38,469 bases of DNA from Candidatus Mediterraneibacter guildfordensis (GCA_019112735.1 DXIS01000024.1:1-38469), one strand, 5' to 3'. Positions 8,927 to 17,201 are shown, numbered from the stretch's first letter. The notes: generated by a model from the sequence alone, not told the origin. Numbers and translations: made by a program.

Positions 8927-8961
8927 GCGGGGAAAATTCCCGGAATATATGAATAAAAATC

Positions 8962-8990
8962 TTGAATTTTGCCGTGTCATATGTTAATAT
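8962..8990 (+). promoter_or_regulatory. SigA-type promoter of the polyamine operon
   Basis: TTGAAT (8962-8967), a 17-bp spacer and TAATAT (8985-8990) fit a housekeeping promoter 36 bp after carB. The predicted start is near 8997, about 320 nt before the first gene, so a long leader RNA is made. Confidence 0.75.
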
Positions 8991-9315
8991 GACAGGCGTA
9001 TGGAAAGCAGGTATTCAGAACGTTCTCCATGCAAATATTTTACGCGGCGTATCGCTGCATTATTGATTGAGTTAGAAGCTCAAATTTTATAAGTTGGTTA
9101 CTTTATAACCCTGGTGTGCCTTCCGCATACACAACTTGTGAAACGGTCAATAAGAGTAGTAAAAGTAAAAATATTTGCTATATAGACTCTACGTTCAATA
9201 TCTGTTTTATCTGAAAATCTTCCTCCTGGATACGGGGAGGGGATCACAGCGCGATATTTTCACAGGCCGGATGCGGATGCATCCGGTCTGTTTTTGTATG
9301 ATGGAGGAAATGAAA
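8991..9315 (+). promoter_or_regulatory. Long structured leader RNA of the polyamine operon, candidate riboswitch or attenuator
   Basis: There is no gene in this stretch. Helices visible in order are: 8998-9004 with 9026-9032 (7 bp); 9044-9049 with 9053-9058 (GCGGCG/CGCTGC); 9067-9071 with 9079-9083 (TTGAG/CTCAA); and a compact three-way junction. The junction has P1 9089-9096 with 9132-9139 (8 bp), P2 9097-9100 with 9106-9109 and P3 9114-9119 with 9125-9130, joined by CCTG and a single A. Then comes 9212-9218 with 9256-9262 (TGAAAAT/ATTTTCA), directly abutting the terminator at 9263. Such an aptamer-plus-terminator order is typical of a transcriptional riboswitch. No T-box signature and no known aptamer core was recognised. 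The ligand is unknown; arginine, agmatine, putrescine or spermidine would make biological sense. Confidence 0.6.
9263..9295 (+). terminator. Leader terminator (attenuator) before speA
   Basis: A 12-bp stem, CAGGCCGGATGC (9263-9274) with GCATCCGGTCTG (9279-9290), has a GGAT loop and is followed by TTTTT. It ends 7 nt before the speA ribosome site, with no gene upstream that it could serve except the leader itself. Confidence 0.85.
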
Positions 9316-10770
9316 ATGGATATATCATCGCAGAAGCGGGCGCCCATTTATGAGGCGCTGGAGCGGTTTCGCAGAAACCGCGTGGTACCCTTTGACGTAC
9401 CGGGACACAAACACGGAAGGGGGAATCCGGAACTGGTCCAGCTGCTGGGCGAGCAATGCGTCAGCATTGACGTGAATTCCATGAAGCCGCTGGACAATCT
9501 GTGTCATCCCGTGTCTGTGATCAAAGAAGCGGAGAATCTTGCGGCCGAGGCGTTTGGCGCAAAGCATGCATTTCTTATGGTGGGCGGAACGACTTCCGCC
9601 GTGCAGACCATGATCCTGGCCTGCTGTAAAAAAGGGGATAAGATCATTATGCCCAGGAATGTACACAGAAGTGCGATCAATGCACTTGTACTTTGCGGTG
9701 CGAAGCCAATCTATGTGAATCCGGATGTGGACAAACGGCTCGGCATTTCGCTTGGAATGAGGCGCGCGGACGTGGAGAAAGCGATCCGTGAGAACCCGGA
9801 TGCAGTTGCAGTACTGGTCAATAATCCGACCTACTACGGGGTCTGTTCCGATCTGCGGGCGATCGTTAAAATGGCGCATAAAAACGGAATGAAAGTGCTG
9901 GCCGACGAGGCACACGGGACACATTTTTATTTTGGGAAAAATCTGCCCGTATCCGCCATGGAGGCAGGGGCAGATATTGCATCTGTCAGTATGCACAAAT
10001 CCGGCGGGAGTCTGACTCAGAGCTCGCTTCTTCTCATCGGCGAGGGGATGCAGCCGGGGTATGTGCGTCAGATCATTAACCTGACCCAGACGACCAGCGG
10101 CTCTTATCTGCTCCTGTCCAGTCTGGACATTTCCAGAAGAAATCTGGTCCTGCGGGGCGAGTCCTCGTTTAATATGGTGACAGGGCTGGCTGAATACGCA
10201 AGAGGCGAGATCAACCAGATCGGAGACTATTATGCATTCGGCAGAGAGATGGTCAACGGGGACAGCATTTTCGATTTTGATCCTACAAAGCTTTCGATCC
10301 ATACGCTGGATATCGGACTGGCCGGCATCGAAGTTTATGATATTTTAAGGGACGAATATGATATTCAGATTGAATTCGGCGATCTGGGAAATATTCTTGC
10401 CTATCTGTCCATCGGAGACAGAAAGCGGGAGGTCGAGCGTCTGGTGTCCGCACTGGCTGACCTGAAGCGCCGGTATAAAAAAGACAAGACCGGCATGCTG
10501 TCCCAGGAATATATTCCGCCCAGGGTGGTTATGACGCCCCAGGATTCATTCTATGCGGCGAAAGAATCCCTTCCGCTTGCGGAGACGAAAGGCCGCATCT
10601 GTTCAGAATTTGTTATGTGCTATCCGCCGGGGATTCCGGTACTTGCGCCGGGGGAGGAAATCACCGATGAGATCATCGATTACATACAATATGCCAAGGA
10701 AAAGGGCTGTTCCATGACGGGACCGGAGGATGAACGAATCGAGCGGCTGAATGTTCTGACGGGAAGATAA
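9316..10770 (+). CDS. speA: Arginine decarboxylase, Orn/Lys/Arg decarboxylase family (fold I, PLP)
   Basis: The 484-residue enzyme converts arginine to agmatine, the entry to the polyamine pathway. It is the short Bacillus-SpeA-like form of the aspartate-aminotransferase-fold decarboxylases. The N-terminus has FDVPGHKHGRG, the PLP-binding core has LADEAHGTH (about 195-203), and Lys228 (SMHKSGG) is the Schiff-base lysine. The substrate is assigned as arginine because an agmatinase gene follows in the same operon; lysine or ornithine cannot be excluded from sequence alone. ATG 9316 is chosen because GGAGG (9303-9307) is 8 nt upstream; longer in-frame extensions run through the terminator and are not credible. 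Confidence 0.88.
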   Translation: MDISSQKRAPIYEALERFRRNRVVPFDVPGHKHGRGNPELVQLLGEQCVSIDVNSMKPLDNLCHPVSVIKEAENLAAEAFGAKHAFLMVGGTTSAVQTMILACCKKGDKIIMPRNVHRSAINALVLCGAKPIYVNPDVDKRLGISLGMRRADVEKAIRENPDAVAVLVNNPTYYGVCSDLRAIVKMAHKNGMKVLADEAHGTHFYFGKNLPVSAMEAGADIASVSMHKSGGSLTQSSLLLIGEGMQPGYVRQIINLTQTTSGSYLLLSSLDISRRNLVLRGESSFNMVTGLAEYARGEINQIGDYYAFGREMVNGDSIFDFDPTKLSIHTLDIGLAGIEVYDILRDEYDIQIEFGDLGNILAYLSIGDRKREVERLVSALADLKRRYKKDKTGMLSQEYIPPRVVMTPQDSFYAAKESLPLAETKGRICSEFVMCYPPGIPVLAPGEEITDEIIDYIQYAKEKGCSMTGPEDERIERLNVLTGR

Positions 10771-10827
10771 AGGAAGAATAAGCCGGAGAAATCAGGTGTG
10801 GATCTGAAAGAGAGGAGGAACAGAGAG

Positions 10828-11688
10828 ATGGAAATGTGGTTTTCCGATATACATACAGACGGCGTGAGACTGTCTATCCGCATTGAAGAGCAGCTGTTCA
10901 GCGCCCAGAGCGAGGTGCAGCGTATCGATGTGCTGGAGTCGAAAGACTTTGGAAAGATACTGGTTGTGGACGGGGATCTGATGCTGACAGAGCGGGACGA
11001 ATTTATTTATCATGAAATGATCACCCATGTACCCATGGCGGTGCATCCGGCCATAAAGCAGGTGCTGGTCGTGGGCGGCGGAGACGGCGGCGTGGTGCGT
11101 GAACTGATCAAATACGATGACATCGAAACCATTGATGTAGTGGAGCCGGATCCGCTGCTTGTGGAAGTGTGCAGGAAATACATCCCTGAAATCGCCGGCA
11201 GCCTGACTGATGAACGTGTCACCATTTTTCACGAGGACGGACTGCGGTTCATCAGGTCAAAAGGCGATGCCTATGATCTGATCATCATTGATTCTCCGAA
11301 TCCGTTCGGAGCAGGTGAGGGTCTGTTTACAAAAGAGTTTTACGGAAACTGTTATAATGCACTGCACGAGGACGGCATTATGATCAACCAGAACGAGAGT
11401 CCATTTTATACGGAGGAGGCGTTCCAGTGCCAGCGCATGCACAAGCGGATTCTGGAGACTTTCCCGATCTGCCGTGTGTATCAGGCGCACATTCCGTCCT
11501 ATCCGTCGGGCCACTGGCTTTTCGGTTTCGCATCGAAGAAATATCATCCGCTCAACGACCTTGACAAGGTGGCATGGAAGCTGAAAGGCATACGGACGAA
11601 ATATTATGAGCCGCGGCTCCATGCGGGCGTGTTCGCTCTTCCGGCCTATGTGGAGGCGCTTCTGGAAGATGTGGAAGGAAAGGCGTGA
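10828..11688 (+). CDS. speE: SpeE-like aminopropyltransferase (divergent active site)
   Basis: This 286-residue protein has the spermidine/spermine synthase fold. YHEMITHVP lies near residue 61, the decarboxy-SAM site GGGDGG is at 83-88, VVEPD is near 104, and IPSYPSGHWLFGFASK is near the C-terminus. Typical enzymes carry DS(T/S)DP in the active site, where the second Asp binds the amine. Here residues 155-159 read D-S-P-N-P, so that Asp is Asn158. No speD (SAM decarboxylase), which supplies the donor, is in this cluster, although it could be elsewhere. The start is set by AGGAGG 9 nt before ATG 10828. The role may be spermidine synthesis, agmatine aminopropylation or something else. Confidence 0.8.
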   Translation: MEMWFSDIHTDGVRLSIRIEEQLFSAQSEVQRIDVLESKDFGKILVVDGDLMLTERDEFIYHEMITHVPMAVHPAIKQVLVVGGGDGGVVRELIKYDDIETIDVVEPDPLLVEVCRKYIPEIAGSLTDERVTIFHEDGLRFIRSKGDAYDLIIIDSPNPFGAGEGLFTKEFYGNCYNALHEDGIMINQNESPFYTEEAFQCQRMHKRILETFPICRVYQAHIPSYPSGHWLFGFASKKYHPLNDLDKVAWKLKGIRTKYYEPRLHAGVFALPAYVEALLEDVEGKA

Positions 11689-11690
11689 AT

Positions 11691-12563
11691 ATGAAAATGT
11701 GGAAAAATATTGTAAATTTTATCGGCTGTGACGCGGAATATGAGCAGGCCCGCATTGTTCTGTTCGGAGCGCCCTATGATTCAACGACTTCGTTCCGCCC
11801 GGGCACCAGATTTGCAGGCAGGGAGATCCGAAATGATTCTTTCGGCCTTGAGATCTACAGCCCATATCAGGACCTGGAACTTCCGGAACAAGCCGTGTAT
11901 GACTGCGGGGATCTGGAACTGGCCATCGGAAGCTCGGAACAGGTGCTGGCGCAGATCGGGGATACGGCACGGAGGATCCTTTCGGATAATAAGCTCCCGT
12001 TTATGATCGGCGGCGAGCATCTGGTGACACTGGGAGCTGTCAGGGCGGCGGCGGAGAAATATCCGGACATGCACATCATCCATTTTGACGCCCATACGGA
12101 TCTGAGAGAGGACTATCTGGGCGTAAAGCTGTCCCATGCCTGTGTGATCCGGAGATGCTGGGAAATTCTGGGCGACGGAAGAATCCATCAGTTCGGCATC
12201 CGCTCCGGTGAGAAGGCGGAGTTTGAATGGGCGAAAAGCGGACACACGGATTTCCATCCGTTCAGTCTGGATGGCCTGGAGGATGCGGTCCGGGCAATCG
12301 GTGACGCGCCCGTTTATTTTACGGTGGATCTTGATGTGATGGATCCGTCCTGTTTCCCGGGAACCGGTACGCCGGAGCCGGGCGGCGTTGATTTTCTGAC
12401 AGCTATGAAAGCCGTCACGGAAGTGTGCGGCCGGGTGAATCTGATCGGCTGCGACGTCAATGAGCTGTGTCCGCCCTGCGATCCGACGGGTGCATCCACA
12501 GCGGCAGCGTGCAAAATTATCAGGGAGATGCTCATTGCGGTTTCAAACCGCGGAAATATATGA
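11691..12563 (+). CDS. speB: Agmatinase (ureohydrolase family)
   Basis: The 290-residue binuclear Mn2+ enzyme hydrolyses agmatine to putrescine and urea. The metal-binding motifs are complete: GGEH (His110), DAHTD (Asp133, His135, Asp137) and DLDVMDP (Asp213, Asp215). The ATG at 11691 is preferred; a GTG two codons earlier overlaps the speE stop and is also possible. GGAAAGG upstream lies within the end of speE, so translation is probably coupled. With SpeA it forms the two-step arginine-to-putrescine route. Confidence 0.92.
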   Translation: MKMWKNIVNFIGCDAEYEQARIVLFGAPYDSTTSFRPGTRFAGREIRNDSFGLEIYSPYQDLELPEQAVYDCGDLELAIGSSEQVLAQIGDTARRILSDNKLPFMIGGEHLVTLGAVRAAAEKYPDMHIIHFDAHTDLREDYLGVKLSHACVIRRCWEILGDGRIHQFGIRSGEKAEFEWAKSGHTDFHPFSLDGLEDAVRAIGDAPVYFTVDLDVMDPSCFPGTGTPEPGGVDFLTAMKAVTEVCGRVNLIGCDVNELCPPCDPTGASTAAACKIIREMLIAVSNRGNI

Positions 12564-12590
12564 TATGAGATTGTTGAGAGGAGAAGAAAG

Positions 12591-13793
12591 ATGGGAAAAG
12601 TAATGGTTATCGGCTGCGGAGGAGTGGCCAGTGTGGCGATTCATAAAATCTGCCGGAACAGCGAGGTGTTTTCCGAGCTGTGCATCGCCAGCAGGACGGT
12701 GTCAAAATGCGACGCGCTGAAGGAGAAACTGCAGAATACGACCAGGACCAGGATTACTACCGCGCAGGTGAATGCGGACAATGTGGAGGAGCTGACGGCG
12801 CTGATAAAGAAAGAGCAGCCGGAAGTGGTGCTCAACCTGGCGCTGCCTTATCAGGACCTGACGATCATGGACGCCTGCCTGGCGGCAGGGGTACACTATA
12901 TTGACACGGCCAATTATGAGCCTGAAGACACCGCAAAGTTCGAGTACAAATGGCAGTGGGCGTACAGGGAGCGATTTGAGAAGTCCGGCCTGACCGCACT
13001 TCTGGGAAGCGGTTTCGATCCGGGCGTGACCAGTGTGTTTTCAGCATATGCGCTGAAGCATTATTTTGACGAGATAAATTACATTGACATTCTGGACTGC
13101 AATGCAGGCGACCACGGATATCCGTTCGCGACAAATTTCAATCCGGAGATCAATATCCGGGAAGTATCCGCCAAAGGCTCCTACTGGGAGGACGGCCGCT
13201 GGGTTGAGACCGAGCCCATGGAGATCAAAAGAGTATATAATTTCCCGGAGATCGGGGAAAAGGATATGTACCTGCTTCACCATGAGGAGATTGAGTCCCT
13301 GGCGCTGAATATCCCCGGGATAAAAAGAATCCGTTTCTTTATGACCTTCGGCGAGAGCTATCTGACCCATCTGCGCTGCCTGGAGAACGTGGGCATGACT
13401 TCCATAGAGCCCATCATGTATGAGGGGAAAGAGATTGTTCCGCTTCAGTTCTTAAAAGCGGTCCTTCCGGATCCTTCTTCTCTTGGACCGCGCACAAAGG
13501 GCAAGACCAATATCGGCTGTATCTTTATCGGAAAGAAAGACGGGCAGGAAAAGAAGCTCTACATTTACAATACCTGTGATCATCAGGAGTGCTATAAGGA
13601 AGTGGGCTCCCAGGCAGTGGCCTACACAACGGGCGTTCCGGCTATGATCGGGGCAATGATGGTGATGACCGGCGCCTGGAAGAAACCGGGCGTCTACAAC
13701 ATGGAAGAATTCGATCCGGATCCGTTCATGGATGCGCTGAATAAATGGGGGCTGCCCTGGAAGATCAGTGAGACCCCGGATCTGGTGGATTAG
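12591..13793 (+). CDS. Carboxynorspermidine/carboxyspermidine dehydrogenase (saccharopine dehydrogenase family)
   Basis: The 400-residue protein begins with a Rossmann motif (VMVIGCGGVASVA) and shows the saccharopine-dehydrogenase-like C-terminal domain. In characterised relatives it reductively joins putrescine (or diaminopropane) with aspartate semialdehyde, using NADPH, to give carboxyspermidine (or carboxynorspermidine). The neighbouring agmatinase makes putrescine, so carboxyspermidine is the likely product. The start has GAGAGGAGAAG well placed. The decarboxylase gene begins 4 nt after the stop, which strongly supports the pathway assignment over a lysine-metabolism role. Confidence 0.93.
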   Translation: MGKVMVIGCGGVASVAIHKICRNSEVFSELCIASRTVSKCDALKEKLQNTTRTRITTAQVNADNVEELTALIKKEQPEVVLNLALPYQDLTIMDACLAAGVHYIDTANYEPEDTAKFEYKWQWAYRERFEKSGLTALLGSGFDPGVTSVFSAYALKHYFDEINYIDILDCNAGDHGYPFATNFNPEINIREVSAKGSYWEDGRWVETEPMEIKRVYNFPEIGEKDMYLLHHEEIESLALNIPGIKRIRFFMTFGESYLTHLRCLENVGMTSIEPIMYEGKEIVPLQFLKAVLPDPSSLGPRTKGKTNIGCIFIGKKDGQEKKLYIYNTCDHQECYKEVGSQAVAYTTGVPAMIGAMMVMTGAWKKPGVYNMEEFDPDPFMDALNKWGLPWKISETPDLVD

Positions 13794-13797
13794 GAAA

Positions 13798-14949
13798 ATG
13801 CGGAGGGAAGAATTGAGGACGCCGTGTTTTGTGGTACAGGAGAAGAAGCTCCGGGAGAACCTGGAGATCCTCCGGGAGATTCGTGAAGAAACCGGATGCC
13901 GGATCCTGCTGGCACAGAAAGCCTTCTCCATGTACCGGGTATATCCGATGATCGGAGAATACCTGGATGGAGCGACGGCAAGCGGGCTGTTCGAAGCACG
14001 GCTCGGGTACGAGGAGATGGGAAAGGAGAACCACATATTTTCCCCGGCGTACCGGGAGGAGGAGATGCCGGAGATCCTCCGGATGTGCGGGCATATTGTG
14101 TTTAATTCGCCGGCACAGATGAAGAAATACCGGTCCATGGTCAAGGCGGCGGGCAGGAGTATGGGACTTCGGATCAATCCGGAATGCTCCACACAGGAGG
14201 GACATGCGATCTACGATCCCTGCGCGCCCTGCTCCAGACTGGGGACCACGCTTGAGGCATTCCGGACAGAGCTGTCGGATGAGGATATCGCCTCACTGGA
14301 CGGCCTGCACTTCCACACGCTCTGCGAGCAGAATGCGGATGCCCTGGCGGAAACGCTCCGGGCGGTGGAGAAGAACTTCGGGGAATACCTTTCCGGGATG
14401 AAGTGGGTGAATTTCGGCGGCGGGCACCATATTACCCGTCCGGACTACGACCGGGAGCTGCTGAAAAAGTGTATCCGGCATGTGAAAAGCACCTACGGCG
14501 CAGAAGTGTATCTTGAACCGGGGGAGGCGGTAGCGCTGAATGCGGGCGTCCTGATGACCGAAGTGCTGGAAATCGTGGAAAACGGAATGAAGACGGCTAT
14601 TCTGGACGCATCTGCGGCGTGTCATATGCCGGATGTGCTGGAGATGCCCTACCGGCCGCCGCTTTCGGGCGCCGGTGACCCGGCACAGCGGGGTGCGGGA
14701 GAGGACGGATATATTTATCGGCTGGCGGGGCCCACCTGTCTGGCGGGGGATGTGATCGGAGACTATGTGTTTGACCATGAACTGAGACCCGGAGAACGGC
14801 TTGAATTCGGCGACATGGCCATCTATACCATGGTAAAGACAAACACCTTCAACGGCATGCGTCTGCCGGATATCGTGCTTGAAAAGGAGGACGGAGAATG
14901 TGAGACCGTCCGGACATTCGGATATGAGGATTTTAAAATGCGGCTCTAG
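13798..14949 (+). CDS. nspC: Carboxynorspermidine/carboxyspermidine decarboxylase
   Basis: The enzyme has 383 residues from ATG 13798, in the alanine-racemase-fold (fold III) PLP family. The PLP Lys is Lys41 in LLAQKAFSM. HFHTLCEQ, NFGGGHH and EPGEAVAL are the expected cofactor and substrate motifs, and GPTCLAGD supplies the active-site Cys of the partner subunit. It decarboxylates carboxyspermidine to spermidine, completing the SAM-independent route. The start is not certain: a TTG at 13813 has the better ribosome site (GGAGGG 13802-13807) and would give a protein five residues shorter. The stop codon sits in the loop of a terminator hairpin. Confidence 0.93.
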   Translation: MRREELRTPCFVVQEKKLRENLEILREIREETGCRILLAQKAFSMYRVYPMIGEYLDGATASGLFEARLGYEEMGKENHIFSPAYREEEMPEILRMCGHIVFNSPAQMKKYRSMVKAAGRSMGLRINPECSTQEGHAIYDPCAPCSRLGTTLEAFRTELSDEDIASLDGLHFHTLCEQNADALAETLRAVEKNFGEYLSGMKWVNFGGGHHITRPDYDRELLKKCIRHVKSTYGAEVYLEPGEAVALNAGVLMTEVLEIVENGMKTAILDASAACHMPDVLEMPYRPPLSGAGDPAQRGAGEDGYIYRLAGPTCLAGDVIGDYVFDHELRPGERLEFGDMAIYTMVKTNTFNGMRLPDIVLEKEDGECETVRTFGYEDFKMRL

Positions 14950-14961
14950 GCGAGCCGCATT
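14937..14961. terminator. Convergent terminator shared by nspC and proB
   Basis: A perfect 10-bp stem, AATGCGGCTC (14937-14946) with GAGCCGCATT (14952-14961), has a 5-nt loop that contains the nspC TAG. Read on the minus strand the stem runs into TTTTAAAA, favouring termination of proB. On the plus strand the T-run is poor. Confidence 0.7.
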
Positions 14962-14971
14962 CTGTATGTGT

Positions 14972-15775
14972 CTAAATATTTCCGGTAAACAGGGTGCCGG
15001 CTTTCCCGCCCTTTACAATGTCGTAAAGAGCCTCTGGCCGTTTGCCGTTTGTGACTATGGTGTCGATGCCGTTTGCTGTGGCGAGCTGTGCGGCCTGAAG
15101 CTTTGTGCGCATGCCGCCGGTACCGCGCCTGGAACCTGCGCCGCCCGCCAGCGCATAGACTTTCTCATCGATCGCATCGATTTGTTCGATCAGTTTTGCG
15201 TTCGGGTGGAGCCTCGGGTCGCTGTCATAGAACCCGTCGATGTCAGACAGGATGACCAGCCGTTTTGCACGGCAGAGTACGGCTACGACGGAAGAGAGCA
15301 TATCGTTGTCGCCGAACAGACGGTCCTCGGATTCGATCTCTGTGTAGCTTACGGAGTCATTTTCGTTGACGATGGGGATCACGCCCATTTCCAGAAGGGC
15401 GTCGAACGTATTGGTCAGGTTTTCCTTCTTCTCTTCCTGCTCGATGTCCTCTGCATTGAGAAGGATCTGGGCTACGGTCTTGTCATAATCCCCGAAAAAC
15501 TTGTCATAGAGGTACATGAGGCTGCACTGCCCGACAGCGGCGGCGGCCTGTTTCATACGCATGCTGTTGTAGTCCGGGCGGCCCTTCATGCTCAGTTTAT
15601 TTCTTCCCACGGCAATGGCTCCGGAGGAGACCAAGATCACTTCGTATCCCATGTTCTGGATATCCGCTAGCGTGCAGACCAGGCGGTCCGTGGCGCGAAG
15701 GTCGCTTTTGCCTGAGTCGTTGGTGAGCGTGGAAGTTCCGACTTTTACTACGATTCTGTTATTATAAAGTGCCAT
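14972..15775 (-). CDS. proB: Glutamate 5-kinase, short form without PUA domain
   Basis: The 267-residue amino-acid kinase phosphorylates glutamate, the first step of proline synthesis. VVKVGTSTLT is the ATP site near the start, followed by LVSSGAIAVG, PIVNENDSVS, LFGDNDMLSS and the GTGGMRTKLQAA motif. It ends after the kinase domain, as in the short bacterial forms; the C-terminal PUA domain of the E. coli type (about 100 residues) is absent. ATG at 15775 is preferred since homologues begin here and AAAGGA lies upstream; an in-frame ATG 21 nt earlier has a weaker site. No proA is visible next to it. Confidence 0.93.
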   Translation of the reverse strand: MALYNNRIVVKVGTSTLTNDSGKSDLRATDRLVCTLADIQNMGYEVILVSSGAIAVGRNKLSMKGRPDYNSMRMKQAAAAVGQCSLMYLYDKFFGDYDKTVAQILLNAEDIEQEEKKENLTNTFDALLEMGVIPIVNENDSVSYTEIESEDRLFGDNDMLSSVVAVLCRAKRLVILSDIDGFYDSDPRLHPNAKLIEQIDAIDEKVYALAGGAGSRRGTGGMRTKLQAAQLATANGIDTIVTNGKRPEALYDIVKGGKAGTLFTGNI

Positions 15776-15810
15776 AATGCGATTTATCCTTTCCATATTC
15801 ATTCCATCTG

Positions 15811-15839
15811 ATATCATATCACAGAGTATTAAATTGCAA
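15811..15839 (-). promoter_or_regulatory. Promoter of proB
   Basis: On the minus strand, TTGCAA (15839-15834) and TGATAT (15816-15811) are separated by 17 bp, about 36 nt before the proB start. The -10 box deviates from consensus. Confidence 0.5.
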
Positions 15840-15848
15840 AAGTATATT

Positions 15849-17147
15849 TTATTTTTGTTTTGCATTGGGGTAGATCCGCTGCATTTTCCCGTCGTTAAAG
15901 TTTTCATCTATGATCTGTTCCCAGCCGCTGTCTGCCGCTGCGCCGCCTGCCCGCTGATCGTAGCGAACCAGTGCTGCGGATGAGACGATGATATCCGCGG
16001 CCATAAATACGACCAGGATCCAGGTGGCGACATATCCGGCGATCTTAGGGATGCGTTCGATCCAGCCGGAAAAGCGCGGATAGAGCAGTTTGATCCACAC
16101 GACTGCAGCAATCCCCCAGAAGAAGCAGTAGAGAAGATTGACCCTGCCGCCCAGGTTGAACGGGATCTGGCTGTAATCCCAGAAGACCTGTCCGAATACG
16201 AGTTCGGTAAATACGCTGCACACATATTCGTAGGCGCCGCCGAGAAACGTTCCGACAAGGAAAATGTGCCGGTCCGGCTTGTCCCGGTCTTTGTAGAGGA
16301 GCGTCGTAGCCAGGGTGATGGCCAGACCCCATACAATGCTGAAAGGTCCCCAGACAAGGCTGCTGCGGCTCATCCACACGCCGCCGGTGATCCGGCAGAA
16401 GATGGTTTCGGTAAAGTCTCCAAGAAGCGCGCCGATGAGGAACAGCCAGAACAGTTTGTAGAATCCGCAGCCTTCTGCGAATTTTCCCTCTTTAATTATT
16501 TCTTCAGACGCCTCTTCGATGGCAGGATAGGCCTTTGCCATACGCCGGCCCACATAATCCACGATCCGTCGGGCAGTCCTGTATACTGCGGTGATCAGCT
16601 TCCCGTGACTTTTCTGTTTCCCGGCTTTTGAGCGGTGCAGATGGAGGAGCGCGGCCAGGGAGACCACAGAGTCGATCACGAGAAATGCGGCAAGGATCCA
16701 TACGATGACGGCCGGTACCGGTTCCGGGATGAACTCATAGAGAAACAGGAAAAACGTGTTGCCGTACCGGACGGTGGCGGCGCCGAGGAGTGCCCACAGC
16801 AGAGTGTACTGAAGGCAGATGTATCCGTCGAAATTCCATTTTTTGTGAGAATAATCCCACCATTTATGCCGGTTCAGGCGCTCCAGGATCTTGCCGGTGT
16901 ACCATTCGGTGACGGTCGCCTCGATACCGCATCCGATCAGCAGAAAGACCGGATCATCGGTCAGGTCGGAAAGAGTGATCTGCATAGTAACCGCAGCGAT
17001 TCCGTAGACCGGGCAGAACGGACCGGTGGAAAATCCACGGTTGGTGAAACGCCGGTTTTTGATCGATCCGACCATGGCCTCGATCACCCAGCCAAAGAAG
17101 GAATAAATGAGAAAGAGCCAGAGAAGTTCTGTAAATGTAAGTCTCAT
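15849..17147 (-). CDS. CmpB-like (putative ABC transporter type IV) membrane protein, duplicated
   Basis: The 432-residue integral membrane protein contains two copies of the CmpB-like unit (PF06541 type). The first begins LLWLFLIYSFFGWVIEAM, the second LFWLFLIGALLGDFTETIF near residue 230. Each has about five hydrophobic helices, and a charged cytoplasmic linker rich in Lys and Arg lies between them (about 180-225). Shared motifs such as TGPFCPVYG and VWGPFSIVWG, and WWDYSHKKWNFDGYICL and FWDYSQIPFNLGGRVNL, make the internal duplication visible. The function of the family is not established despite its ABC label, and no ATPase gene is adjacent. The start is ATG 17147 with GGAGG 16 nt upstream, longer than ideal. 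Confidence 0.85.
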   Translation of the reverse strand: MRLTFTELLWLFLIYSFFGWVIEAMVGSIKNRRFTNRGFSTGPFCPVYGIAAVTMQITLSDLTDDPVFLLIGCGIEATVTEWYTGKILERLNRHKWWDYSHKKWNFDGYICLQYTLLWALLGAATVRYGNTFFLFLYEFIPEPVPAVIVWILAAFLVIDSVVSLAALLHLHRSKAGKQKSHGKLITAVYRTARRIVDYVGRRMAKAYPAIEEASEEIIKEGKFAEGCGFYKLFWLFLIGALLGDFTETIFCRITGGVWMSRSSLVWGPFSIVWGLAITLATTLLYKDRDKPDRHIFLVGTFLGGAYEYVCSVFTELVFGQVFWDYSQIPFNLGGRVNLLYCFFWGIAAVVWIKLLYPRFSGWIERIPKIAGYVATWILVVFMAADIIVSSAALVRYDQRAGGAAADSGWEQIIDENFNDGKMQRIYPNAKQK

Positions 17148-17201
17148 AGTTATCTTGTGTAAGCCTCCTGCAACAGTATATTTTCTAAAAAATGCAAAAA
17201 C

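Noticed and set aside
7169-8980. A 603-codon open frame on the minus strand opposite carB
   Set aside because: It lies entirely opposite a canonical carB, has no recognisable domain, and is explained by the GC-rich codon structure of the real gene.
9175-9315. An N-terminal extension of the arginine decarboxylase reading through the leader
   Set aside because: It would encode the terminator hairpin, has no ribosome site, and ATG 9316 has GGAGG at ideal distance.
8991-9315. A T-box leader or purine riboswitch
   Set aside because: The T-box AGGGTGG-type bulge sequence is absent. The three-way junction lacks the conserved purine-riboswitch joining segments and loop sequences.
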